NCBI GenBank assembly: GCA_965276785.1 | Contig: OZ255629.1 | Coordinates: 2,728,001 to 2,792,000, forward strand | Source: LMUY01 sp965276785 | GTDB taxonomy: Bacteria; Pseudomonadota; Alphaproteobacteria; Acetobacterales; Acetobacteraceae | DNA: 64,000 nucleotides | Reading direction: 5' to 3' | In this document: positions 34,507-43,331 of the stretch, one piece after another | Numbering within the stretch: the stretch's first letter is position 1 | Layout of the letters: each line of letters begins with the position of its first letter | The notes under the pieces: generated by a model | The model's database searches: none | Seen by the model: only the letters and a program-made list of their open reading frames with translations | What the model was told of the DNA's origin: nothing | Position numbers and translations under genes: made by a program

Positions 34507-36284
34507 GCCGGCAGAACGCGCACAGTGCGGAACATGCCTGCCTCAAAGTGGTAAAGCACGTGGCAGTGCAGCGGCCATTGCCCGGTCGCCAATGACGTCA
34601 CGAGCAGGCTGACATCCTCCGCCGGCTTGACGTTGATGGTATGCAGGTAGGGCCGGTGTTCGCCGCCGCCGTTCTCCAGCTCCATCCACATGCCGTGCAG
34701 GTGGATGGGGTGGCTCATCATGGTGTCGTTGATGAAGCGCAGGCGGAAGCGCTCGCCGAGCTTCACGTCGATCGGGCCGACCTCGCTGTACTTCTTGCCG
34801 TCGAACCCCCAGATGAAGCGATTCATGTTTCCGGTCAGATGCAGCAGGATTTCCCGGCCGGGTGGGCGCGGATCGACGCCGGGATGGACGGACCGCAGCT
34901 CCGCCAAGGTGAGCACCCGCCGGTTGAGCAGGTTCAGGCCATCGCCGGGCAGGCCAAGCCGCTCGCTGACCATCTTGGCGTTGGACTGGACCTCGACGCC
35001 CATCGCCGGGTTGTCCGGCGTGTTTGGGTGCATCGGTTGCTCGCCGATACGATCAGCAGTCGGCACTTTCTTCGCCATCATACCCATGATGCCGCCGATC
35101 CGGGTGCCGTCCGGGTTCGATGCCCCGACCTCTTTGGGCATCATGTGCATGCCCATGTCACCCATGCTGCGCATCGGGCGCGGGTCCATGTCCGGGATGG
35201 CGGCCGTCATCCCGGCCTGCGGCGCCAGCGTGCCGCGGGCGTAACCGCTGCGCTCATAGTCCTGGGCGAAGATCGTATAGGCCCGGTTCTCCTTCGGCTG
35301 GACGATCACGTCATAGGTCTCGGCGACGCCGATGCGCAGTTCGTCCACCTGGACCGGCCGCACGTCGTTGCCGTGGACATGCACCACCTCCATGGTCAGG
35401 CCGGGGATGCGGATGTCGTAGTAGGTGATGGCCGAGGCGTTGATGAAGCGCAGCCGCACGCGCTCCCCAGGCTTGAACAACGCCGTCCAGTTGGCGGCCG
35501 GCGGCGCGCCGTTCATCAGGTAGGTGTAGAGCGCACCCGTCGGCTCGGCGAGGCCGGACGGGTCCATGCGCATCTCGCCCCAGCTCAGCCGCTCGTTGAT
35601 CGTGGCGCCCAGCCCGCTTTGCTTCGCGTCCGAGATGAAGGTGCCGAGCGTGCGGCGGCGATAATTGTAGTAGTCGGGATTCTGCTTGACGTTGTTGGCG
35701 ACCACGAGCGGGTCGCCGTCCATCCAGTCGCTCAGCACGACCGGATAGTCCCGGTCGGCCTTGATCATCGGCTCGCCCGCTGGCTCGATAATCAGCGCGC
35801 CATAGGCGCCCTTTTGCTCCTGGTAGCCCATGTGGCTGTGGTACCAGTAGGTGCCGCTCTGGATAACCGGGAAGCGGTAGGTGAATGTCTCGCCGGGCTG
35901 AATGCCGGGGAACTCTAGGCCCGGCACACCATCCATTGGGTTCGGCAGGATGATGCCGTGCCAGTGGATGCCGGTCGTGACCGGTAGGTTGTTCGTCACG
36001 TCGAGGGTGACGACATCGCCCTCCTTCCAGCGAAGGACAGGCCCGGGCACCCCGCCGTTGATCGCGTTCGCCCAGGAGGGTGAACCGGTTTTATTGACGG
36101 TGATTCGGTCAACAGTGAGTTTGAAGCGGTTACCATGCAACGACGCGGGTTTGGCTGGACCTGTTACGGCCAGGGCGGGTGTGCTTCGCAGTCCAATGCC
36201 CGTCATTGCACCCAAGCCCGTTAGACCCTGAACGAACCGGCGGCGATCGATTGCTGGGACGAGTTCGGGCTTGTTCATCATCAC
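34503..36284 (-). CDS. copA: CopA/PcoA-type multicopper oxidase
   Basis: This 593-residue periplasmic oxidase converts Cu(I) to the less toxic Cu(II). A twin-arginine signal (DRRRFVQGLTG) precedes three cupredoxin domains. Copper ligands are visible in HWHGI (about 109), YWYHSHMGYQ (about 150), HPIHLHGMW (about 526) and LHCHVLYHFEAGM (about 574). The Met/His-rich segment in the middle (RPMRSMGDMGMHMMPKE) is typical of this family. It leads the former copA-copB operon behind a CueR-like promoter. The name collides with the P-type ATPase copA at 28372; PcoA is the unambiguous synonym. Confidence 0.95.
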   Translation of the reverse strand: MMMNKPELVPAIDRRRFVQGLTGLGAMTGIGLRSTPALAVTGPAKPASLHGNRFKLTVDRITVNKTGSPSWANAINGGVPGPVLRWKEGDVVTLDVTNNLPVTTGIHWHGIILPNPMDGVPGLEFPGIQPGETFTYRFPVIQSGTYWYHSHMGYQEQKGAYGALIIEPAGEPMIKADRDYPVVLSDWMDGDPLVVANNVKQNPDYYNYRRRTLGTFISDAKQSGLGATINERLSWGEMRMDPSGLAEPTGALYTYLMNGAPPAANWTALFKPGERVRLRFINASAITYYDIRIPGLTMEVVHVHGNDVRPVQVDELRIGVAETYDVIVQPKENRAYTIFAQDYERSGYARGTLAPQAGMTAAIPDMDPRPMRSMGDMGMHMMPKEVGASNPDGTRIGGIMGMMAKKVPTADRIGEQPMHPNTPDNPAMGVEVQSNAKMVSERLGLPGDGLNLLNRRVLTLAELRSVHPGVDPRPPGREILLHLTGNMNRFIWGFDGKKYSEVGPIDVKLGERFRLRFINDTMMSHPIHLHGMWMELENGGGEHRPYLHTINVKPAEDVSLLVTSLATGQWPLHCHVLYHFEAGMFRTVRVLPA

Positions 36285-36359
36285 GCTCCGGGTGGGATCA
36301 GTCTCGCGGCACAGGGCAAGGAGAGGTCAATCCCTACGTCCGCCGCAGACCTGCAAGGT

Positions 36360-36378
36360 TGCCACATTGGCAGGTCAA
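36360..36378 (-). promoter_or_regulatory. MerR-type operator-promoter of the multicopper oxidase gene
   Basis: On the minus strand -35 TTGACC (36378-36373) is followed by the dyad TGCCA-ATG-TGGCA (36372-36360). The arrangement resembles the CueR boxes at 28277-28337, although the arms differ from the usual CCTTCC. CueR control is therefore plausible but not certain. Confidence 0.6.
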
Positions 36379-36437
36379 GGACGCTTCAAACGGAACCGCC
36401 TGAATGGAGTGCTTTGATCACCAAGTTGTCATTCCAC

Positions 36438-36453
36438 CTTCCCATGGGGGAAG
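36438..36453 (+). promoter_or_regulatory. CueR-like dyad before the Met-rich Tat protein gene
   Basis: CTTCCCATGGGGGAAG is an almost perfect inverted repeat whose arms match the CueR half-site. It lies 72 bases before the likely start at 36526. A TTGTCA (36426-36431) precedes it at a spacing unlike the other CueR promoters, so the promoter assignment is tentative. Confidence 0.5.
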
Positions 36454-36525
36454 CCGGTTTGCTCGTTTGACTGGCCAGCGGCGTGCGTGTCCGGTCTCGC
36501 AATACGACGCCACCGGAGACAAGCC

Positions 36526-37878
36526 GTGATCCTCAATCGCCGTGACAGTTTGCTCGGCCTTGCCGCGGCGGCCGGGCTTGCCGTGTCCCCGGGTCGCCCC
36601 CACGCGGAGCAGCGCGACGACGTCGGTATCCTGCGCGGACCCTACAACGAGGCTTTCTACTATCGGCACAATGAGAGCTATCGCATCGGCGCCGCAATGC
36701 ACTTCTTCCACTCCAAGCAGCACGACCTGATGCTGCAGACGCCGTTCGCCGAGCATGCCCGCTACGACCAGATGCTCAATCAAGAGTCACTCGACTTTCT
36801 GACGCATCTGCCGCGCACCGAGCCCTCGATGCAGTATTACTCGGAGTTGGCCGATCGCACCTTGCATACGCTGTTCCGGGCGATCGACTGGACGCACATG
36901 CACCACGAGCAGACGTACGACATCATGTCGGCGAAGGACGTGCCCTGGTCCGAAAAGAAGCGCTGGACCGACCGCGCGGTGCGCTACTATCTGACCATGC
37001 AGACGCCGGGCGTGCCGCGCTCGATCGCCCCGCTTGACGTGACGATGCGGCGGGCCGGGGTGATGATGAAGCCGTATTTCACCCTGTTCCGGAACTACTA
37101 CCCGCTCGATTCGACGTTGTTCTACGTGGCGCATTGGTGGCACCCGGCTGCCTATGAGAGCCTGATGATCGCCGGCAATGGCGACGGCCAGGAAGCAGCG
37201 CTGAAGGCGACGATCGCCACCATGTGGCGCGACTTCATCCCGGTGCCGAAGCGGCCGCGGCGCATGGTGCTCTCCCGCGAGATCAGCCCCCGCTACAGCC
37301 GGATGACGCCCGAAAGCACCAACATCTTCGACAACCTGCACATGCTGCACGGCATTACCTACGACCTGCTGCGCTATGACGGCTGGACACTCGACCAGAA
37401 GCGGGACGAACTGTACCGGGTCATCCACGCCATGGGCTACCAGCCCGGCGACGAGGCGTACGTCCGCAAGTTCGACCTGCCCTATCCGAATGTGGACCCT
37501 CGGCGCGCCTATGGTTGGATGGCCACCGACCAAGGCGCCATGAGCCAGATCATGATGGAGATGATGGCCGAGATGGCGCCGATGATGATGCCGGGCGCCT
37601 CGCCCGCCATGCACCAGCACACGATGGAGATCATGCGGGCCAAGATGGCGCCCGGCATAGCGCCAGGCGAAGCGGAAGGATCGTTCATGGACGCGCTGAT
37701 GCAGGCCATGCCCGGCATGAAAATAATGCCCGGCAACGGCCCAGGCGAAACCCCGCAGATGATGATCGACACCATGCTGGCCGGCTGGCGCGCCAAACAC
37801 GCGGCTATGCAGGACGTGGCGGGAATCGATATGACGTTTGAGCCGACCTTACCCCCGCTCAGCTTGGCGGCTCTATGA
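36526..37878 (+). CDS. Met-rich Tat-exported protein of unknown function
   Basis: I place the start at the GTG at 36526 (GGAG seven bases upstream), giving 450 residues that begin with a twin-arginine leader (LNRRDSLLGLAAAAGLAVS). The first 300 residues are rich in His, Met, Tyr and Trp (AMHFFHSKQHDLMLQ, DWTHMHHEQTYDIMS, YVAHWWHPAAYESLMI) and look like a helical metalloprotein. The last 130 residues are strongly Met-rich (MMEMMAEMAPMMMPG, MQAMPGMKIMPGNG). I know of no function for the family. Folded export by Tat, the Met content and the copper neighbours suggest a periplasmic copper protein. It is coupled to the next gene by a four-base overlap. Confidence 0.85.
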   Translation: MILNRRDSLLGLAAAAGLAVSPGRPHAEQRDDVGILRGPYNEAFYYRHNESYRIGAAMHFFHSKQHDLMLQTPFAEHARYDQMLNQESLDFLTHLPRTEPSMQYYSELADRTLHTLFRAIDWTHMHHEQTYDIMSAKDVPWSEKKRWTDRAVRYYLTMQTPGVPRSIAPLDVTMRRAGVMMKPYFTLFRNYYPLDSTLFYVAHWWHPAAYESLMIAGNGDGQEAALKATIATMWRDFIPVPKRPRRMVLSREISPRYSRMTPESTNIFDNLHMLHGITYDLLRYDGWTLDQKRDELYRVIHAMGYQPGDEAYVRKFDLPYPNVDPRRAYGWMATDQGAMSQIMMEMMAEMAPMMMPGASPAMHQHTMEIMRAKMAPGIAPGEAEGSFMDALMQAMPGMKIMPGNGPGETPQMMIDTMLAGWRAKHAAMQDVAGIDMTFEPTLPPLSLAAL

Positions 37879-38693
37879 TGCGTGCCCGAGCCGTTGTCTT
37901 CGCCGTGCTTGCCATGTCGCCGCTGTCGGCCCGAGCAGGCGACCACACGAACCTCGACGAGAACCTGCCGATCCGGCTGGAGGACGCCTATCCAGTCCCC
38001 TACAACGACATCGAGGCGCAGGGATATTTCAGCTACGACCGCAACCGATTGGGCTCGGGCGGGCGTAGCGGCCGCGGGAGCGACGCCTTCATCTTCAGCC
38101 CGCAGGTGGAGGCGGGCGTGTTCCGCAACTTTCAGTTCTCGCTGGCTGCACCCTACCGGCTTGGCAACGCGAGCGAGACCAAGCAGGGCGATTTAATTGC
38201 CCAGGGACTCTACAACTTCAACAGCGAAGGCGCGGTCTTGCCAGCGTTCTCGTTTGGCCTCGGGCTGGACCAGCCCTACGGCTACCAATCGGGCGGCACC
38301 GAAACCTCCCTCAAGTTTGTGGCCAGCAAGTCGATCGGTTCCTTCGGTAGCAGCTATGTGCCACGCCAACTGCACGTGAACGCGATCTACTACCACAACT
38401 ATGATCCTCTATCCCTGGATGGGACACGGGAGCGCCCCAATCGCTATCTCGTCGGCATCGGCTACAGGCAGCCGATCACCAACGAGGCGGTGCTGGTCGC
38501 AGACGTTTACCATGAAACCCTGCGGGAACGAACACAGGCACAGAACATCGTTCAGGTCGGGGCGCGTTACCAGCTGGATCCGCAGACCGTTCTCTCCGGC
38601 AGCGTAGGAACCGGGTTTACCGATCGTTCACCCGCCTTCGTGGCGCTAATCGGGTTTCAGCATACTTTGAGTTGGCCCCTGCTATTCCACTGA
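37875..38693 (+). CDS. Outer-membrane barrel protein, partner of the Met-rich protein
   Basis: This 272-residue protein has a signal peptide (about 1-21) and alternating beta-strand sequence ending in HTLSWPLLFH, as expected for an outer-membrane barrel. Segments such as GYFSYDRNRLGSGG and FIFSPQVEAGVFRNFQFSLAAPYRLG resemble the transporter family known as MetA-pathway of phenol degradation (PF13557). Its ATG overlaps the stop of the Met-rich gene, so both are one unit. It may replace or assist CopB in the outer membrane; that is speculation from position. Confidence 0.8.
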   Translation: MMRARAVVFAVLAMSPLSARAGDHTNLDENLPIRLEDAYPVPYNDIEAQGYFSYDRNRLGSGGRSGRGSDAFIFSPQVEAGVFRNFQFSLAAPYRLGNASETKQGDLIAQGLYNFNSEGAVLPAFSFGLGLDQPYGYQSGGTETSLKFVASKSIGSFGSSYVPRQLHVNAIYYHNYDPLSLDGTRERPNRYLVGIGYRQPITNEAVLVADVYHETLRERTQAQNIVQVGARYQLDPQTVLSGSVGTGFTDRSPAFVALIGFQHTLSWPLLFH

Positions 38694-39337
38694 CGCATTT
38701 TGACCAAACCCATTATCGGCCACGGCGTCGCTGACTTGCGATGGCCCGGGCTGCAGTGCGTCAGGGGGGCGGCCGGTCGCAAGGGAGTCCAATGATCGCC
38801 GAGCGGAACGGATCACCTGGTCGCAGTGGGCCATGGCCGCCTCCAGCGCCCCGGAGTCGATCGCCGGCCGCTCAAACTGCGTCATCGGCGGAAGCGACAA
38901 CGGGGGTGGGTAGAGCACTTCGTCATCACGGATCAGCCGCGGCCGGCCGCGGCCCCGGCCCGGTTTGGGTCGCCGCGGCGGCTGCACGACCTCCCTTACC
39001 CGCGCCATGCCGGTCAACCCAAACAGCCGCCGGGCCGAGCGATGAGTCACCTCGGCGATGATGCCCTCAGCCAGAAACCCGTCTAGCAGCTCGGTCCGCT
39101 CTTGATTGACATGCCGATCGCGCGGGCCAGCGTGGTCGCCGACAGCAGCGGGGCCGCGGCCAGCACGTCGATGGCGAGCCCGGCGCGAGAGGTGCTGCGC
39201 GGGCCGGCGGCGGCGGCCCGCGCCGAGAGTTCATGCTGAAGGCTGTAGAGCGATTGGAGGCTGGCGAGCGCGCAAGCGCCTTCGCCATCGAGCTGAATCT
39301 CCAGCGAACGATTATCTACCGGCATCCGGCATCTCAC
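38682..39337 (-). pseudogene. DUF1612/RHE_PE00001-type protein, truncated and frameshifted
   Basis: The minus strand reads LAIDVLAAAPLLSATTLARAIGMSIK in one frame and, after a shift near 39105, RTELLDGFLAEGI, EVTHRSARRLFGLTGMARVREV and RRPKPGRGRGRPRL in another. This matches the C-terminal half of DUF1612 helix-turn-helix proteins common on alphaproteobacterial plasmids and integrated elements. The N-terminal part is missing; the match stops at the end of folD (39334), which is probably a recombination junction. A fixed frameshift and truncation make it non-functional. Confidence 0.75.
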
Positions 39338-40194
39338 CTGCCGTGGACGAGCTCTGCGGCCTTTACGGTGTTGCTGAGCAGGCAGGCGATTGTCATCGGA
39401 CCGACGCCCCCCGGTACTGGTGTTACAGCTCGGGCATGGCCTAATTCGTGCGTGGCACAGTCACCGACCAGGTGGGTTGTTCCGTCTGGATTGGTGACGC
39501 GGGTGATCCCGACGTCGATGACAACCCCGCCGGGTTTGACCCAATAGCCACGGACCAAATTCGGCACGCCGGCTGCCGCAACGATTACGTCCGCGGCGCG
39601 GGCAATATCGGGCAGGTTCCGCGTTTCAATGTGAGTGACGGTGACGGTGGCCTCCCGCTCAAGGAGCAGCATTGCCACGGGCTTGCCGACGATATTGGAC
39701 TTCCCGATCACGACCACGTTGAGGCCGCGGTAGTCGTCGATGACGGTGTCCAGCAGAAGCATGATCCCGAGCGGTGTGCAAGGCACTAATCCGCCGGTTC
39801 CCGTTGACAGCCGACCAACGTTCACGGGATGAAAACCGTCGACGTCCTTGGCGGGTGCGATCCGGTCCAGGATCCTGCTGGCGTCGAGACTTCGCGGCAG
39901 CGGTAGCTGCACCAGGATGCCATGGACGCCCGGGTTAGCGTTGAGCTCCGCGATCAGATCGAGCAGCGACGCTTCGCTGCAGTCAACCGGGAGCCGGTGC
40001 TCAATGGAGCGGATGCCTACCTTGCGGCACTGCGCCACCTTTCGGCGGACATACACGGCGCTCGCAGGGTCTTCGCCCACGAGAACCACGGCGAGCGCCG
40101 GAGTCGTTCCCTTGGCTTGCAGCGCCACGACGTCGGCCGCGGTACGCTCCGCCAGCGCGCGAGCAAGCGAAAGACCGTCGATCAACGCGGCCAA
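39334..40194 (-). CDS. folD: FolD, methylene-THF dehydrogenase/cyclohydrolase
   Basis: This 286-residue bifunctional enzyme converts 5,10-methylene-THF to 5,10-methenyl-THF and then to 10-formyl-THF. The catalytic Lys/Tyr region is SAVYVRRKVAQCRKVGI, and the NADP-binding loop is VVIGKSNIVGKPVAMLLL. The motif PGGVGPMTIA near the end is family-typical. It lies three bases after purU, so it is the last gene of metF-purU-folD. Since folate genes of this kind are normally also housekeeping, this copy is probably the dedicated one of the demethylation cluster. Confidence 0.95.
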   Translation of the reverse strand: MAALIDGLSLARALAERTAADVVALQAKGTTPALAVVLVGEDPASAVYVRRKVAQCRKVGIRSIEHRLPVDCSEASLLDLIAELNANPGVHGILVQLPLPRSLDASRILDRIAPAKDVDGFHPVNVGRLSTGTGGLVPCTPLGIMLLLDTVIDDYRGLNVVVIGKSNIVGKPVAMLLLEREATVTVTHIETRNLPDIARAADVIVAAAGVPNLVRGYWVKPGGVVIDVGITRVTNPDGTTHLVGDCATHELGHARAVTPVPGGVGPMTIACLLSNTVKAAELVHGR

Positions 40195-40197
40195 AAC

Positions 40198-41064
40198 CTA
40201 GCCCTGAAACACGACAGTGCGCGAGCCGTTAAGAAAAACGCGACCGTGGAGGTGGAGGCGAACGGCCTCGGCTAGCACGCGACGCTCAATGTCGCGCCCC
40301 TTACGGATGAGCTCATCCGGCGTGTCGGCGTGGCTTATCGTCTCCACGTCCTGGTGGATAATCGGGCCTTCGTCCAGATCGCTGGTGACGTAATGCGCAG
40401 TGGCGCCGATCATCTTTACGCCGCGCTCGTGGGCCTGATGATAGGGCTTGGCTCCCTTAAAGCCTGGAAGGAAGCTGTGATGGATGTTGATGCAGCGTCC
40501 CGACAGGAATGCCGCAAGATCGTCCGACAGGATTTGCATATAGCGAGCGAGTACGACGAGTTCGGCCCCAGTCTCTTCCACGAGCTGCTTGACTTGCTGC
40601 TCCTGCGTCGCCCTCGTTTCACGGGTTACGGGCAGGAATTGGAAGGAAAGATCGCCGGCAAGCGAGGCAGAAAGCGCCTCACGCGGGTGATTGGAAGCGA
40701 TGCCGACTATGTCCATCGGGAGCTCGCCGATCCGGTGACGATACAGCAGGTCGCTCAGGCAATGATCCCATTTCGAGACCATTAGCAGAACCTTTTTGCG
40801 TGTGAAGTAGTCACGGACCGTCCAAGTCAGCCCGAGTTCGTCGGCGATGGGAGCGAACGTTCGGCGGAAGCTGTCGAGCGTGTCGTTCTGCCCCGGCCGG
40901 AACGCCACGCGCATGAAGAAGCGGTCGTTGAGGCTGTCGTCGAACTGCTGGGCGTCGACGATGTTGCCACCCCGGCCGGCTAAAAAGCCAGCAACGCGGG
41001 CAACCAGCCCCGGCCGATCGGCGGCCTGAACACGCAGAAGGTATAAGCTGGTCACCTCAAGCAT
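40198..41064 (-). CDS. purU: PurU, formyltetrahydrofolate deformylase
   Basis: From the ATG at 41064 the protein has 288 residues. An N-terminal ACT domain (YLLRVQAADRPGLVARVAGFL) is followed by the formyltransferase-like catalytic domain with INIHHSFLPGFKGAKPYHQA and TAHYVTSDLDEGPII, which hold the expected Asn, His and Asp residues. It hydrolyses 10-formyl-THF to formate and free THF. In this cluster it would drain C1 units from demethylation and return THF to the demethylase. The start overlaps the metF stop; a ribosome site directly abuts this ATG, so translation is probably coupled. Confidence 0.94.
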   Translation of the reverse strand: MLEVTSLYLLRVQAADRPGLVARVAGFLAGRGGNIVDAQQFDDSLNDRFFMRVAFRPGQNDTLDSFRRTFAPIADELGLTWTVRDYFTRKKVLLMVSKWDHCLSDLLYRHRIGELPMDIVGIASNHPREALSASLAGDLSFQFLPVTRETRATQEQQVKQLVEETGAELVVLARYMQILSDDLAAFLSGRCINIHHSFLPGFKGAKPYHQAHERGVKMIGATAHYVTSDLDEGPIIHQDVETISHADTPDELIRKGRDIERRVLAEAVRLHLHGRVFLNGSRTVVFQG

Positions 41065-42034
41065 CCCTTCCGGACCTGCGCGACGAGTGCGTGCGATCGT
41101 AGTTGTTGATCCAATCGACCGTTCTTTCGAACCCGCCGAACGGGTAGAAGTGAAGGCGTACTCGCCCATGCTCGGGGCCAAGTCCGTCATCGAGGTCGTC
41201 GACCAGCGTGTCTGGTCCTGCCGAGCCAAACAGCTTCCCGACGGAGATGCCATACTTGGCCAAGACCGCCGCCGAGCTCCCCACGCCACAACGCGCGGCG
41301 AACCGTATCAGCGTCTTGATGCCGGCAGGCCCAGGGATGCCTACCCGCACCGGAACGTCGAGGTCACGTAGCCGCAGTGCCTCAAGCCAGGTGAGGACCC
41401 GGCCTGCATCAAAGGAGAATTGCGTCACGACCAGCGGTGCCATGCCGCGGCGGACGATCTCAGTGCATTTCGCCTCCAGCACCGCGAAACTCTGCGCCTC
41501 AGTCATGTTCGGGTGGCCGTCCGGATGGCCACCGACACCGAGTGCGGTGACACCGAGCCGTTCGAACGCGCCGCGGCTAATGAGCGCCATGCTGTCCTCG
41601 AAGGGACCCTCAGGTGTCACCGGGTCGCCGGCGATGACGAAACAGCGCTGCACGCCCGCCTCAGCGACCGCGGCCTCTAGATAGTCCTCGAATTCCGCTG
41701 CCGACCGGATCCGCCGGGCGGAGAAATGCGGCATCGGCTCAAAGCCGAGATCGCGGATGGCCTTGGTGGCAGCAATCCTTGCCGCAAGGTTCTCGTTTGG
41801 CAGGAAGGTCACCGCGATCGGCGCTGTGGGCCTGATAGCAGGCGCCACAGCCCGAAGCGAGTTAACGTCCCTCGCCGTCATCTCCAGCGAGTAACCACTG
41901 ACCATGTTGGTCGCTGGTAACGCCCAAGCAGGATGAATGAGCGGGGTCACCGCCCCAGCCCGCCCCTCGGATGCTGGTTTGCGCGGATTTGTCATGAGTG
42001 AGAAGTTGTGTTCGGGACGGTGCTTTGGGGCCAT
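41057..42034 (-). CDS. metF: MetF-type methylenetetrahydrofolate reductase
   Basis: This flavoprotein of the MTHFR family (325 residues from 42034; an ATG at 41995 would give 312) adopts a TIM barrel. Sequence marks are AVTFLPNENLAARIAATKAI, FVIAGDPVTPEGPFEDSM and VVTQFSFDAGRVLTWLEAL. In demethylation clusters such as that of Sphingobium SYK-6, MetF oxidises 5-methyl-THF back to methylene-THF. The present neighbours fit the same direction. No ribosome site is obvious before either start, so the start is uncertain. Confidence 0.9.
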   Translation of the reverse strand: MAPKHRPEHNFSLMTNPRKPASEGRAGAVTPLIHPAWALPATNMVSGYSLEMTARDVNSLRAVAPAIRPTAPIAVTFLPNENLAARIAATKAIRDLGFEPMPHFSARRIRSAAEFEDYLEAAVAEAGVQRCFVIAGDPVTPEGPFEDSMALISRGAFERLGVTALGVGGHPDGHPNMTEAQSFAVLEAKCTEIVRRGMAPLVVTQFSFDAGRVLTWLEALRLRDLDVPVRVGIPGPAGIKTLIRFAARCGVGSSAAVLAKYGISVGKLFGSAGPDTLVDDLDDGLGPEHGRVRLHFYPFGGFERTVDWINNYDRTHSSRRSGRDA

Positions 42035-42222
42035 AACATTTGCTCGACACCGCGGGTGATCTGTGTCCTTCCAGCAGCATCACGGGCGCGCAGCGTTTTT
42101 AGTGCCGAAACTGCCGGGCCTCTATATTCTGGGAGGTTGGTTGCACGCATGCGTTTCTCCTCAGCGCGAAGCCGAGACAACATCCACACCGGAAATGCGG
42201 AAGCGTAACCCTCGACCAAGCT

Positions 42223-43170
42223 TCACCGGTCAGCGACCCTGACGCTGAGCTTGCCTAGGCCTTCCGTTTCGATCTCGACCCTATCACCGAAGTCTAGCTG
42301 ATCTCCAAATTCTAGGCGGCAACCGCCAGCCACTGTACCCGAGCCAATGACTTCACCGGGATACAGCGTTTCATCTTGCGACATGTATGAGATGACTTCC
42401 GCAAAACTGTAATGCATGTCGGCCACACAGCCTTCGCTGACGAGTTTGCCATTAACCCAGGACCGCATACGCGCGTTAGCCGGATCGAACTCGTCGGCCG
42501 TGAGGATCCAGGGGCCGAAGACGTTGCCTCCATCAAAATCCTTACTTTTCGTGGGGCCGAACTGTGACATTTCATCAGGCTGGACATCGCGCGCAGACAA
42601 GTCATTGAAGTTCATGTAACCAAAGATGTGATTTTTGGCTTCAGAAGCTGTGATGTTCTTGCCGCCCTTCCAGAGAACGCACGCAAGCTCATGCTCATAA
42701 TCGACGTAGCTTGAATATTGCGGCCAATTTACCTCTTGGTCGGTCCCGATGACCGAAAAGCGGTTTGACTTGTACCATGATGGCCGCCGCAGAAAGATCT
42801 CGATCCGTTCGAGCTGCTGCTTCGTTCGCTCGGTGATGCCGGCGCGCTTGTTGCGCCCGTCCATGGCGTTCTCAAGGTGACCGAGGAAGGTCATGCTGTC
42901 GCGAATTTGCGGCGGGATTGGAATAGGCGCGAGAAGTTCAACGTCCACACCGACCCTCAGCAGCCCATCTTCGCCGGCCATCAGTGACCGGGCAAGATCA
43001 AGCCCGGACGGGCCAGCTTCAATCAGCGAGAGCATTGAAGTCAGTTCATGGCGGTCGACTCCGAACCGAACGCGGTGGCGCTCTTGCAGGTCGATGACGG
43101 TGTTATCGCTGCTCAATGCGCCCAGTCGCGGCGCCAATTTCCGAGGGTCTTGGAATGTGATAAGTTTCAT
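42223..43170 (-). CDS. Fumarylacetoacetate hydrolase (FAH)-family protein
   Basis: From the ATG at 43170, with AGGAAG ten bases upstream, the protein has 315 residues. The FAH fold is shown by YVDYEHELACVLWKGGKNI, IFGYMNFNDLSARDVQ, STKSKDFDGG-like TKSKDFDGGNVFGPWI and GEVIGSGTVAGGCRLEFGD, which include the acidic metal ligands. Family members hydrolyse C-C bonds in beta-diketo acids or hydrate and isomerise ring-cleavage products. In this cluster it probably acts late in breakdown of an aromatic ring. The exact substrate cannot be read from sequence. Confidence 0.88.
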   Translation of the reverse strand: MKLITFQDPRKLAPRLGALSSDNTVIDLQERHRVRFGVDRHELTSMLSLIEAGPSGLDLARSLMAGEDGLLRVGVDVELLAPIPIPPQIRDSMTFLGHLENAMDGRNKRAGITERTKQQLERIEIFLRRPSWYKSNRFSVIGTDQEVNWPQYSSYVDYEHELACVLWKGGKNITASEAKNHIFGYMNFNDLSARDVQPDEMSQFGPTKSKDFDGGNVFGPWILTADEFDPANARMRSWVNGKLVSEGCVADMHYSFAEVISYMSQDETLYPGEVIGSGTVAGGCRLEFGDQLDFGDRVEIETEGLGKLSVRVADR

Positions 43171-43331
43171 AATGATTTTCACTTCCTGTTAGCCGCCGCT
43201 ATCAACAGCGTGCAATCAGCAGCTTTCCGGCCCGGGCCCTTCCGGTATCGTCATGCCTCCGCCTTACTCCTTAGCCTGTTCGCAAACTTGTTTGTCCTCC
43301 GACACCCAATGCATCGCTCATCGGCTATGCC

